Origin: Diplonema papillatum
Taxonomy: Eukaryota; Euglenozoa; Diplonemea; Diplonemida; Diplonemidae
DNA: 64,000 nt
Direction of reading: 5' to 3'
Assembly: GCA_030068145.1 (NCBI GenBank)
Contig: JAPJBO010000137.1
Location: 281,777 to 345,776 of the forward strand
Below the pieces are notes generated by a model. That model did no database searches. It saw only the letters and a program-made list of their open reading frames with translations, and had not been told where the DNA came from. A program made the translations under genes and the position numbers. Positions 53,989 to 64,000 of the stretch are shown one piece after another (position 1 is the first letter of the stretch; each line of letters opens with the position of its first letter).

Positions 53989-54174
53989 GGAAGCGCGAAG
54001 CGACCAGCGCGGACAGACCAGCAAGACGCAAGACCAGGCGACCAAGAGAAGGAGGGGGACGCGACCCAGAGACGGGCTAAGCAGCCTGGAACTAGTGTGA
54101 TGGACTTTCTTCGGAGGGGCTCACGCACTCAAAGATCGACTTATACGCACGGCGTGCGCACCCATCACTGACCT
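53989..54174. repeat. Right terminal inverted repeat (5' side of the ORF)
   Basis: Reverse complement of the left arm. On the coding (minus) strand it runs GTGCGTATAAGTCGATC, which has a TATA-like box, for about 185 bp and ends 34 bp before the first ATG. It therefore probably holds the promoter and 5' UTR. The same TATA-like box in the left arm points into the element antisense to the ORF. Confidence 0.88.
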
Positions 54175-54199
54175 ACGGTGACTTTTCCCGTCGCTGAGG

Positions 54200-57050
54200 C
54201 CCGCACCCTTTGACTTGGTCAACACTGAGCAGACAAGCTTCGGGTACATTGTTGGCGCCCATCAAGCTCAAGCCTCTCAGAGTTGCTCCCTTCTTCCTGC
54301 CTCATCCGCAAGTTGCCCACCAAAACAAACCTTGCACTGATACGGTACCTCCGTACCCTGCTTCCTCTTGATCCCGATGCCGCTTTCAGACGACCCCTGG
54401 ATTCTGGGTGGGGCAAATGAAGAAGAGGCAGTTTCGCTGGCCTTTCTGGGGGGCAGATACGAAGTCAAGTTGTCAGAGAGAAGTGCGCATTCGGATAGCC
54501 ATTCTATGTGCGAATAATCCCAACGGTCGAGTGGCAGACAGATGCCCCGTGCCACTAGCCAATGCAAACGTCAGGACACAGCCAGCAATCCGCAAACTTT
54601 CCAATGATGAGCTTGCTCTTCAGCTGTCGATACCTGCCTCTTTTGGTGCCGGTGCATTGACATCTATGAAGGCTTCTCTGGTCCCGGGCCGTCAACGTGT
54701 CTCGCCTGTGACTCGTCGAACATTTTCCCTCGCGCACATGTCATGTTGTGGGTCCTTTTGCGGCTGTCGATATTGCAGTGCGCGTCTCTAACGAGTCGGC
54801 CCGTGGTCCGGTGACCCATGTGTTGCTCTCGCGGCCATTGGGGTGCACCGGAATCCCAGCAGAACCCAAGCGTGAAAATTCACACCATATCCCCCGGGCC
54901 TGCGGGCACGTCTATTTTCTTAGAGTTTTTTTTGTGTTAACAATGCATTGTTGGTACTAAAAATTAGTACAAAGCAGGTGAGTTCCGCTAGTGCGCACAA
55001 ACAAAAGAAAGCGCCATATACTAATTTCTTCGGTGCGTCTTATCTCCGGTACGTAGTTTGTACAAATACGGGAACACCTTTACCAACAACTCCAAACATC
55101 CATAATATTGCATCTCTCCGCAACACCGAGTGCTAGCATGGCCCTGCAAGCAAACGACCTATTCAGTCTTACATCGCAGACACTATCCCGAAACCATCGT
55201 AGCTGCACCCCTCGCTTACTTTTTTCGCTAGTCCGACCTTTTAGCCCGAAAACGCCTACTTACAGGACGGCCCCGCCACCGGGACTTGGGCTGCAGTCGC
55301 CGCAGGTCTTACGAAAAAGGCGTAGACAAGAGCTGCTGAGCCAGGAGGGGGACGCCATCCCCGCCTGTTCAGCTGCTTTGTTTCAGGGAGCGGTGATGCC
55401 GTAGTTCCCGCTCCAGGAGTGGTACCCGTGTGCCTCCTGCCGCCCCTTTCGTGGCTCGCTGCTGTGGGGTTAATCGCCGTGACCCTGCTCGTCGTCGGGG
55501 CGAAGTACACGACCCGCTGGGACGTGACTTCTCTTGTTATGAAAAACAAGCGAAGGTGCGCAACTACGTGTAGCCAGTCCTGTACAGGACCCTTCAGAAA
55601 GCTTGTCCATGTCGTATTCCGCGAAAGCAAGAACGATGACCTGCCGCCGGAAATATTGCCGGAAACGCAAAAAAAAAAAAAAAAAGAAACCAGTGTTCGT
55701 CAGAAACACAGAGAAAAGAAAGAATTCCGAAGTCGTTCGATTAAAGAAAGAACCCACACCTCCCATTCCCAACGCACTGGTGGACCGGCCTATGGGGCTG
55801 GTCGCAGTCATTGAACGCGATCTTGCGGTCGATTTCTTTGGCTGCAATCATTAGGGTCACCCCGGGCAAAGTTGCAGGCCACGACTATGATCGGCTCCAC
55901 TGAGTGCGCCCCCCCCCAGAATCCGCTGATGAATCTCTTTTGTTTTTTTTTTCTTTGGAGGACGCGGTCCCGCCATGTCGGCTGTGCTAGCTCTAGAAAC
56001 GGCAATTACTCCTATCCCCAATGTGCCACAAGCAGATGCGCTGACGCATGTAGCCTCAAGCAGCTCCGGTGTGCAAAGCTTGACCTGCCGGCTCATGCAC
56101 GGCGCTACCATGCTAGCTTTGTATAGCGCCGCCTTCGCTTCTCCAACTCATCGAAATCTACAAGGGGTTCACCTGTTACATAAAAAAAGCATGCATTTCT
56201 CCCAGAAGGCATCCCCCTTCCCGCCTCTCCCCCCACCATACCTCCCCCCCTGTTTCCCTCTCTCTCCCTTTACCTTTCCCCTTTTTTTTTTCTTACGTGT
56301 GCACGTGCTTTCTAGGAAAAACTCTCTCAAGGTCGCCGTCAAAATGGCGAAGAGCGTGGGCGTGGAAGGGGGGGAGGGCAATGTCGCGCAGCCAGGAGAA
56401 AACGAAACTTCCCCGGCGCTTCGAAGCTGCTTCGGAATCACGTCCGCAGGAAAGCGAACGCGGAATACTCGATTGGAGTCCGTCGATGCGCGACCTCCGA
56501 ACGAATCCGACTGGAAGGCAGCGGTACAAGCTCTAAACAAAAGCTCGAAACAAGAAGACGACCGAAAGCATAGCCACAAAGATAGCTCAACGCATCTGCA
56601 GAAGAACACGAAAAGCCTCTAGGCAAAAACCCGTTTTCGTCATTTCTTCAACACGAATACCGCTAAAAGCATCTGCAGAAGTTCTTCTCTTCTGAAGATT
56701 GCTTCCGTTCTGCTCGCGAACTCTAACTACTACCGTAAAATAGTCCAGCGCCTTCTCCGCTACTCAAGATTCATAGACTAACAGTTGTGCTGCGTTCGTA
56801 TTGCTCCCGCCTTTCCCCGCCTCCGTGTATTTGTCCCGCTCTCGACACGAGAGCTCTACGGCCGGTTGTTCCGCCCTCGCAAACTTGGCGCATTCCCTGT
56901 TGCCCCCTCCCCTGCTTGGGGTAGCGTAAAAAGAAGACAAGTCAGTGCTGCCTAGCGAGTCGCAGTCACAATCAGGGCGAGTGCCCTGAGTTTTTTTAAC
57001 TGATTGCTCAGACACGGTTGTAGGGGCCTTCTCCCCGTGACGGATTCGCC
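54200..57050. other. Mostly unannotated; no confident gene
   Basis: Many short frames without recognisable domains. An A run is at 55672-55685 and a C/T-rich stretch at 56215-56295. No further exon of the La-related gene could be recognised here, although that is where one might lie. Confidence 0.45.
56344..56622 (+). CDS. Hypothetical small ORF
   Basis: ATG at 56344 after a pyrimidine-rich tract ending TTTCTAG (possible acceptor at about 56313). It encodes MAKSVGVEGGEGNVAQPGEN ... KAAVQALNKSSKQEDDRK, about 92 aa, hydrophilic, with a Lys/Ser/His-rich C-terminus. There is no family match I can name. It may be an exon. Confidence 0.22.
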   Translation: MAKSVGVEGGEGNVAQPGENETSPALRSCFGITSAGKRTRNTRLESVDARPPNESDWKAAVQALNKSSKQEDDRKHSHKDSSTHLQKNTKSL

Positions 57051-57054
57051 TGTG

Positions 57055-57265
57055 CTCTAGTAGCACGGGTGGTCCTGGCTGTGACGAGCTACGAACAGCC
57101 GCCTGACAAACCAGACTCACACCGCAGTCCTGTCTGCAGACACTCAGGTTCCACGCTGATGATGGTCCGCCTTATGTGTCCGTGGCTTAAAGGACCGAAA
57201 CACGGCGCAGACGGGACCAGTGCGGTGTTGAGCACATACCCATTCCAAGCACGTTCTTGCAAACT
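57055..57265 (+). repeat. Dispersed repeat with hammerhead-like core, copy C
   Basis: Nearly identical to 20040-20250, including the preceding GAGTTTTTTTAACTGATTGC (about 56988 and 19972). The shared unit is thus at least 270 bp. Confidence 0.85.
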
Positions 57266-57269
57266 CCCC

Positions 57270-60100
57270 TGCTTGGGGTAGCACTTTGGCGGGCTCCCAT
57301 TCCGCCTTGGGGGCTGTTCTCCCTTTAGCTCCGGCACTTGTGCTCTGGGTAGGCAGCTCCGACGGGCGGACGAGGCCGTCCTCACGACCCCAGTTTGTTA
57401 GTGTGGAAGCTCCGTATTCCAGCCTTCCCAGACAGCGAATGTTGCAGCTACAATCAGCGCCACATTTCGCCAAAGACATCCTGGCTTCAAAAGCTTGGGC
57501 TCGGGTGTGCTCTGCCCTGTGTCCCAACACAGCGCAGAAACTTGCATTTCAAGCCCAAGCATCAAGCGCCGTACGCCCGTGCAGTGCCGCTGCGAAGCTT
57601 TGTGCTTGCCTTGGCCGGTACACTTGTTACCGCATGGGACGTCCGCGCTGGTGAAACCGGGAGAGAGACGAAGAAAAAAACCCCGGCAAGCGAAGAAGAA
57701 CCCAAATGAGTTCGAGCAAACTTCCACTCTTAATCAACGAAAGAAAGAAAGAAAGAAACAGAAGAAGGAAGCGTCTCGAAAACGTCTTAAACGGTAGTCG
57801 TCACAAGAAGAGCACAGGTTGCAAAGGCGGCCCTGTATTTACTGGATTGCAGCTTTCTGTTGGCGTTCAGAAAACAGGGGAAACCCCTTGCGTCGAGACC
57901 TGGCTTTCACGTGGGAATGCTGTGCTTGCGAGTTATCTTTTCATCGGGATGAAATCGCGTAGGGCAGCGAGTGCGACACATTGTAGAGCTGCTTGCCACA
58001 AGTTCGGCCACCCAAGGAAACCGAGTCGTTGGCAAGGCTGAGAACGTGGGAGGGTTTCCCACAGGGAGGCTCTTCGACGAGCGATCGGGGGGAGGGTGGT
58101 TTCTTATTTTGCACCTATCGCTCTCTCTTTTTCCCTTCATTACGTTTGTTTTCTATTTAGTTTCTTTTCCTGCTCTCCTTGTTTTTATACTGCCCTTTTC
58201 CCTTGCGTTTCAGGACCTGCTTAAGGCAATCCGCCCGTTTGCAAAGGAGAACCGTGCTATCGTTCCACGAGAATGAGATCGAAGGGTTGAGTTGCAGACG
58301 AGGTCAACGGGCCTGTTGCGGGTTCGAAGTGCTCCATGACATAGGAATGGATTGAAAAAAAGAGGAGCTTTTTTTTTTAGCCACATGCAATGTGTGAAGA
58401 AACTGAACCGCCCAAGTAGGAACTTCTGATCATTTGCCAAAAATTTGCCACCTGAAACCACGTCCAGGATTCGGGCTCAGGGTAGTGCGGTCAACGAAAA
58501 TCACAATCTTGCGGGTCGCCCTTCAATACATTGTGCAGGCTAACAAGACGCGGCGTGTTTAGGTTCTGGCACGCACAAGCAAAACGAAGCGCCCTTTCTC
58601 CCGTTCTCACGAAAGGGGAAGGTCAGTCCAGCCAAGGCACGTTAGGTCTGATTCCGTAAGAGGGGGTAGTCAAGCGTTTTCCCTGCTGAATTTCCATAAC
58701 TTCGAAGGAAAATATCCGTCGGACCCTTCGGGACCCCACAGCAAGTTTTGCAAGCGAACTTCTAACAAAACACCTTTGTTCGCGAGACTACCGAAGGGAA
58801 CACTTTCCAGACCAGCGTCTGCACATGAGAGAGTTAAACGAACCCCGATCATCGTTCCGCTATTTCGGTTTATCGGTGCAACACCCTTACTCTCAGAAAT
58901 GATCTCTCGCAAAACGGGCGCAAAGAAAAAAAGCGCGAGGCAAATTGGTTTATTTTTCTCTTCTGGGCAAGGCTCCGGGCCATATGTTGGGCCAAGTCTT
59001 CTTCGCCGTCTCTCATCCTTCTGCATCTTATCTGCTACGTTTCGGAGTACCTTTCCTTGCTTTTTTTTTCCTAACTCGTATTTCGACGAGCAAAAATAAC
59101 AAACCGTGCTGGGAGTGCAGAACGAAAACTTCTATTTCCTGAGCTCTTCTTCTGGAAGGAAATGAAATCGAAAAAAAACCCCAAAAAATAATAATTAAAA
59201 AAAGAAAAAACGCAAGCGACAACTAAAAATATTTCTGCTTGTGTGCACCGGCTTGTTTCTCCCTTTTCGTGCACGTGTATCGCGCGTTATCATCACAGGG
59301 CATTGAACTGTCACGCTGTGGCGATGTGAGAGACGTGCAGCTGGTTTGCATTCCCCCCTGTACAGTTAGCCACATTACATGTTGCCGGCGAGGCAAAGTT
59401 TTGTGCATGCTAGTTGCGAGGAGCCAAAAAACTGCAGGGATTGGTCAAAGCATGAACGTCGAAGCGATCTGCGCATCCTATGGTGGTGGTGGGGCTAAAA
59501 CCTTGGTGGCCCGGACTGATCTAGCTACTGAGAGTTGGTCAGCCACTTGAGTTTCACAGGTTCCAGCGTGACACTTACGACAAGGGGGAAGGGTATTACA
59601 AGCGCGGCCGCTGCGGTTGTTGTCAGGTATTCCCAGTTCTCGTGTGTCGCGCTGAAAGGAACGGAAGGAACCTGCGGTATGGACCTGTAGCAAGTGTGTG
59701 CACCGTGGAGTTCGTTGCGGATGTTAGGTGGCTGGCCAAAAGGAAATAATGTGTGACGCAGTCCTCCTGAGCCATCGTGACCCAAAAATTGATCGGGTGC
59801 CGCGAGTAGCACCTTGGCGGGGCCACCTCTACCACCGTGTACCACCTTGTCTTCTCATTCTGCTGACCTGATCAAGACGAGCGGAAGAGGCGAAAGCATG
59901 ATACGTCACGTGCGACGCAGATTCTTTGCATTCTAACCCAAACTCATCCTGCCTATTCGTATCCTGTCTGCTCTCCTGCGAGAGCGAGGATCAACTGTTC
60001 TCATCCTGCCGAATCTTGTTCTTATCCCACACGTTCTCATCCTGTCTATTGAGAGCGAGGGACAAGGCATATCACGGCACCGTCACGCGAAGATTAGATG
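57270..60100. other. No recognisable gene
   Basis: Includes a repeat piece around 58490-58600 related to 33935-34040 and 26815-26950, and the third copy of the Lys/Arg-rich frame (59870-59940). No gene was recognised. Confidence 0.45.
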
Positions 60101-60106
60101 CAAGTA

Positions 60107-62725
60107 TATGATGACGAATCTTAATTTGCACGTCAATATGACTTCAAACTTGATTATTCCCAAAAAAGATCAACACCGCAAAAAACTACTGACAATCATT
60201 GCTTGGCGCTCTCGGAAATTGTGTGCGTGATCCGAGTACATGATGACGAATCTTAATTTGCACGTCAATATGACTTTCGAGTTTGATTATTCCCAAAAAA
60301 GATCAACACCGCAAACAACTACTGACAACCGTTGCTTGACGCTCTTGGAAATTGAGTGTGCATCGCAGTGAAGACGTGATACGAGTACATGATGACGTAT
60401 CTTAATTTGCACGTCAACATGACTTTCGAGCTTGATAACTCCCAAAAAAAGATCAACACCGCAAAAAACTACTGACAATCATTGCTTGGCGCTCTTGAAG
60501 AATGAGTGTCCCGTGGCTGCACCGCAGTGAAAACGCGACACGAAAACATGATGACGAATCTTAATTTGCACGTCAATATGACTTTCAAGCTTGATTATTC
60601 CCAAAAAAGATCAACACCGCAAACAACTACTGACAACCGTTGCTTGTCGCTCTTGGAAATTGAATGTGCATCGCAGTGAAGACGTGATACGAGTACATGA
60701 TGACGAATCTTAATTTGCACGTCAATATGACTTTCGAGCTTGATTATTCCCAAAAAAGATCAACACCGCAAAAAACTGCTGACAATCGTCGCTTGACGCT
60801 CTCGGAAATTGAATGTCTGCATCGCAGTGAAGACGTGATACGAGTACATGATGACGAATCTTAATTTGCACGTCAATATGACTTTCGAGCTTGATTACTC
60901 CCAAAAAAGATCAACACCGCAAAACACTACTGACATCCATTGCTTGTCGCTCTTGGAAGATGCCGTGCGTCATTACACTGAAGACGTGTGACGAGTACAT
61001 GATGACGAATCTTAATTTGCACGTCAATATGACTTTCGAGCTTGATTATCCCAAAAAAGATCAACACCGCAAAAAAACTACTGACAATCATTGCTTGGCA
61101 AAATGAGTGTCTGCATCGCAGTGAAGACGTGATACGAATGCATGATGACGAATCTTAATTTGCACGTCAATATGACTTTCGAGCTTGATTATTCCCAAAA
61201 AAGATCAACACCGCAAACAACTACTGACAACCGTTGCTTGTCGCTCTTGGAAATTGAGTGGGCATCGCAGTGAAGACGTGATACGAGTGCATGATGACGA
61301 ATCTTAATTTGCACGTCAATATGACTTTCGAGCTTGATTATTCCCAAAAAAGATCAACACCGCAAAAAACTGCTGACAATCGTCACTTGACGCTCTCGGA
61401 AATTGAATGTCTGCACCGCAGTGAAGACGTGATACGAGTACATGATGACGAATCTTAATTTGCACGTCAATATGACTTTCGAGCTTGATTACTCCCAAAA
61501 AAGATCAACACCGCAAAACACTACTGACATCCATTGCTTGCCGCTCTTGGAAGATGCCGTGCGTCATTACAAAGAGTACATGATGACGAATCTTAATTTG
61601 CACGTCAATATGACTTTCGAGCTTGATTATCCCAAAAAAGATCAACACCGCAAAAAAACTACTGACAATTGTTGCTCGGCGCTCTTGAAGAATGAGTGTC
61701 CCGTGGCTGCACCGCAGTGAAGACGCGATACGAGTACATGATGACGAATCTTAATTTGCACGTCAATATGACTTCCGAGCTTGATTACTCCCAAAAAAGA
61801 TCAACACCGCAAACAACTACTGACAATCATTGCTTGGCAAAATGAGTGTCTGCATCGCAGTGAAGACGTGATACGAGTACATGATGACGAATCTTAATTT
61901 GCACGTCAATATGACTTTCGAGCTTGATAATTCCCAAAAAAGATCAACACCGCAAAAAACTGCTGATAATCATTGCTTGGCGCTCTCTCAAATGAGTGTC
62001 TGCATCGCAGTGAAGACGTGATACGAGTAAATGATGACGAATCTTAATTTGCACGTCAATATGACTTTCGAGCTTGATAACTCCCAAAAAAGATCAACAC
62101 CGCAAAAAACTACTGACATCTATTGCTGAACGCTCTGGGAAAATGAGTGTCTGCATCGCAGTGAAGACGTGTGGCGAGTACATGACGACGAATCTTAATT
62201 TGCACGTCAATATGACTACGAGCTTGATTATTCCCAAAAAAGATCAACACCGCAAAACACTACTGACAATTGTTGCTTAGCGCTCGGAAAATGAGTCATC
62301 GCAGTGAAGACGTGATACGAGAACATGATGACGAATCTTAATTTGCACGTCAATATGACTTTCGAGCTTGATAATTCCCAAAAAAGATCAACACCGCAAA
62401 AACTACTGACATCTATTGCTGGACGCTCTGGGAAGATGCCGTGGCGTCATTACACTGAAGACGTGTGACGAGTACATGATGACGAATCTTAATTTGCACG
62501 TCAAAATGGCTTTCGAGCTTGATTACTCCAAAAAAGATCAACACTGCAAACAACTACTGACAATCATTGCTTGGCGCTCTCGGAAAATGAATGTCTGCAT
62601 CGCAGTGAAGACGTGTGACAAGTACATGATGACGAATCTTAATTTGCACGTCAATATGACTTCAAGCTTGATTACTCCCAAAAAAGATCAACACCGCAAA
62701 ACACTACTGACAATCATTGCTTGAC
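60107..62725. repeat. About 150-bp satellite array, 18 copies
   Basis: Head-to-tail units each starting GATGACGAATCTTAATTTGC, followed by ACGTCAATATGACTTTCGAG, CCCAAAAAAGATCAACACCG and a more variable tail (GCATCGCAGTGAAGACGTG). Starts fall near 60107, 60240, 60389, 60549, 60698, 60848, 60999, 61142, 61291, 61442, 61581, 61739, 61880, 62032, 62182, 62328, 62478 and 62628. The first about 80 bp is nearly invariant, whereas the tail varies in length (133-160-bp spacing). Confidence 0.97.
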
Positions 62726-62889
62726 GCTCTACCAGCCGTTGATGGTCACAGCGGCAGACCGATCTCGTCGTGTATTTACTGCCTAACGCGCCACTGCCGC
62801 CGTTGGCGCTCGGCGTCCCATGTTTGCTTTGTCGACTGCGGCTGCACTGTACACGGTTTGATCCCAAAGCACATCCGTGTGCAGAAGGA

Positions 62890-63110
62890 GGGATGACGCG
62901 AGGGTGTTTATGGTGGCGATACCAGTATGTATACCACCATACTACGTATGTGTGTATACTACCACATATCCTGTGCTGCTGAGGACCTCGGAATGGGTAC
63001 ACATCCACCTCAGGTCGTGGTATCACCCACATCAGCAGCTCCTGAGGACGAGGTAGCAGACCCCGTAGAATACCACACCACCTACGTAGCACCTTAAGGG
63101 GCTCTAGGAG
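62890..63110. repeat. Palindrome-rich segment
   Basis: Several overlapping inverted motifs (ATACCAGTATGTATACC, ACTACGTATG, GTGTATACTACCAC, GTACTACC). No clear element ends were found. Confidence 0.35.
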
Positions 63111-63519
63111 GTACTACCATCCTAAAAAGCATGTTCCCGGATCCCAGGAAGCGAAAAGCCGCGGCTCCGGCGGGTGAAGTGCTGCAGGAGGTGAAGGCGC
63201 TGACCCGTGACGTCTACCCGAAAAAGTCTTCGGTCCGCGCGGGACCAGCGTCACTGCACGCCTCGCGAGGGTGTTTCCGGCGGGGAGTAATACTTCCGAC
63301 CAACACGCACCGCGCCGCTAAGCTCAAATGAAATGCGATACCAGTATACGATATCCATAAAGGGACCCTTTCGGCGATGGAACCCCGGAACCAACTTCAA
63401 CTACGTCAGCTAAGGGAGGTCACATTTTTACCTTACCGGGGAAAATCCCCGGTGGTGTCAGCCATTTTGCAAAAGGTCGAAGCCCCCCCCCCCCCCCCCC
63501 CCACCGGGCGTTTTTTTTC

Positions 63520-63590
63520 CACCGCATTCTGAGGTGTCCCCATCAAGGGTAAATTGTTTCCACCGCATTTTGAGGTGTCCCTATAAATGG
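63520..63590. repeat. Two copies of a 24-bp motif
   Basis: TTTCCACCGCATTCTGAGGT and TTTCCACCGCATTTTGAGGT about 40 bp apart, just before the short-period array and after an 18-C run (63486-63502). Confidence 0.8.
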
Positions 63591-63592
63591 GG

Positions 63593-63815
63593 CCAAAACC
63601 CATTACAGTATGTTATCCAAACTTTGAACCCATTACGGTACATGATCCAAACTTTGAACCCATTACGGTATGGTCCCAAACTTTGAACCCATTACGGTAT
63701 GGTTTTCCAAACTTTGAACGAATTACGGTAGGTTCCAAACTTTGAAACCCATTACGGTATGGTTTTCAAACTTTGAACCCATTACGGTATGGTTTTCAAA
63801 CTTTGAACGAATTCC
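63593..63815. repeat. About 30-bp tandem array, 7-8 copies
   Basis: Units of ACCCATTACGGTATGGTTTT followed by CCAAACTTTGA, with small length differences (28-35 bp), some reading GAATTACGG in place of CCATTACGG. Confidence 0.93.
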
Positions 63816-64000
63816 GGCAAGTGTAAAATTTGAGCCCAATTTAGGTACCATTGTCAGTCGAAGTCTGCAAGTTGTTAACAACGCATGTAATTGGGCGACA
63901 AATTCATCTTCTGTGGTGACTCTACAGTGCCACGTCAGTGGTCGATCAGTCAGACTCTAAGGGTGATGGTTGCAGCTACCATGTCTTCAGTTGGCCGATC

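Larger units (their letters stand above)
47924..54174 (-). mobile_element. LINE-type retrotransposon framed by terminal inverted repeats
   Basis: A 6.25-kb unit read on the minus strand. Both ends carry the same about 190-bp sequence in inverted orientation (left 47924-48130, right 53989-54174, roughly 93% identical by eye). The whole interior is one open frame with APE endonuclease, RT and C-terminal zinc finger. Just outside the CAGTGAT ends lie ACCTAGGG (left) and ACCTACGG (right), possibly an 8-bp target duplication with one change. The outer sequence is also partly palindromic, so this is not decisive. LINEs normally have no TIRs. The structure therefore suggests either a retro-gene cargo in a TIR element or a LINE lineage with inverted ends. 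The long open frame suggests a young copy. Confidence 0.8.

Noticed and set aside
53956-54045. Start of the LINE ORF at 54045
   Set aside because: The codon there is TTG. The first ATG in frame is at 53955, just inside the right inverted repeat, so I use that.
60107-62725. CRISPR-like appearance of the satellite
   Set aside because: Units of about 150 bp with a long conserved core and no short unique spacers, in a eukaryotic genome; this is a satellite array.
63520-63960. Subtelomeric or telomeric array at the right end
   Set aside because: The about 30-bp unit contains no TTTAGGG/TTAGGG-type telomere repeat; only an ordinary short-period array is visible.

Overview
This is nuclear DNA of a eukaryote. 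It carries genes split by GT-AG introns with small exons, a Rab11-type GTPase, a La-related protein, a PB1-domain protein, tRNA-headed SINE-like repeats, LINEs, MITEs and satellites, and nothing that looks bacterial or organellar. Two buried pieces of 18S rRNA gene are of eukaryotic type. A monomeric (bacterial-type) isocitrate dehydrogenase together with dinoflagellate-like LINE proteins makes a myzozoan alga (chromerid or dinoflagellate relative) my best guess, but the species is not proved by anything seen here.

Layout. 0.4-7.9 kb and 14.7-18.7 kb are two copies of one segmental duplication. Each holds a complete four-exon Rab11 gene whose last exon encodes only the prenylated tail RSCCK, preceded by a decayed orphan Rab exon 1 and followed by an 18S rRNA fragment. 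Copy 1 has a 3,179-bp TIR transposon in its last intron, and copy 2 preserves the empty site. Between the copies (7.9-14.6 kb) lie a broken retroelement with RT-like, OTU-protease-like and CCHC zinc-finger parts, a GC-rich exon with PP1- and SUMO-docking-like motifs, and repeats. From 18.7 to 25.5 kb there is little but repeats, a MITE, a 68-bp tandem array and a possible small minus-strand exon. A two-exon PB1-domain gene lies at 26-28 kb. From 28 to 37 kb there are mainly repeats: a long foldback, a LINE fragment, and an 80-bp array with a 240-bp higher-order period. An intronless NADP-type monomeric IDH gene is at 37.4-39.6 kb. A La-motif/RRM gene starts at 44.5 kb and has three recognised exons; its 3' end is not found and may lie beyond the LINE.

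The most unusual object is at 47.9-54.2 kb: an almost intact LINE-type ORF (about 1,970 aa, minus strand; APE endonuclease, reverse transcriptase, C-terminal zinc finger) framed by about 190-bp terminal INVERTED repeats. It has an N-terminal domain of about ten 25-26-residue repeats, and a 2A-like ribosome-skipping motif (GDVHENPGP) exactly between the repeat domain and the endonuclease. From 54.2 kb to the end there are only repeats, notably an 18-copy, about 150-bp satellite (60.1-62.7 kb) and a short-period array at 63.6-63.8 kb.

Exon joins were derived by eye from reading frame, GT/AG signals and family conservation; no alignment or database search was run.
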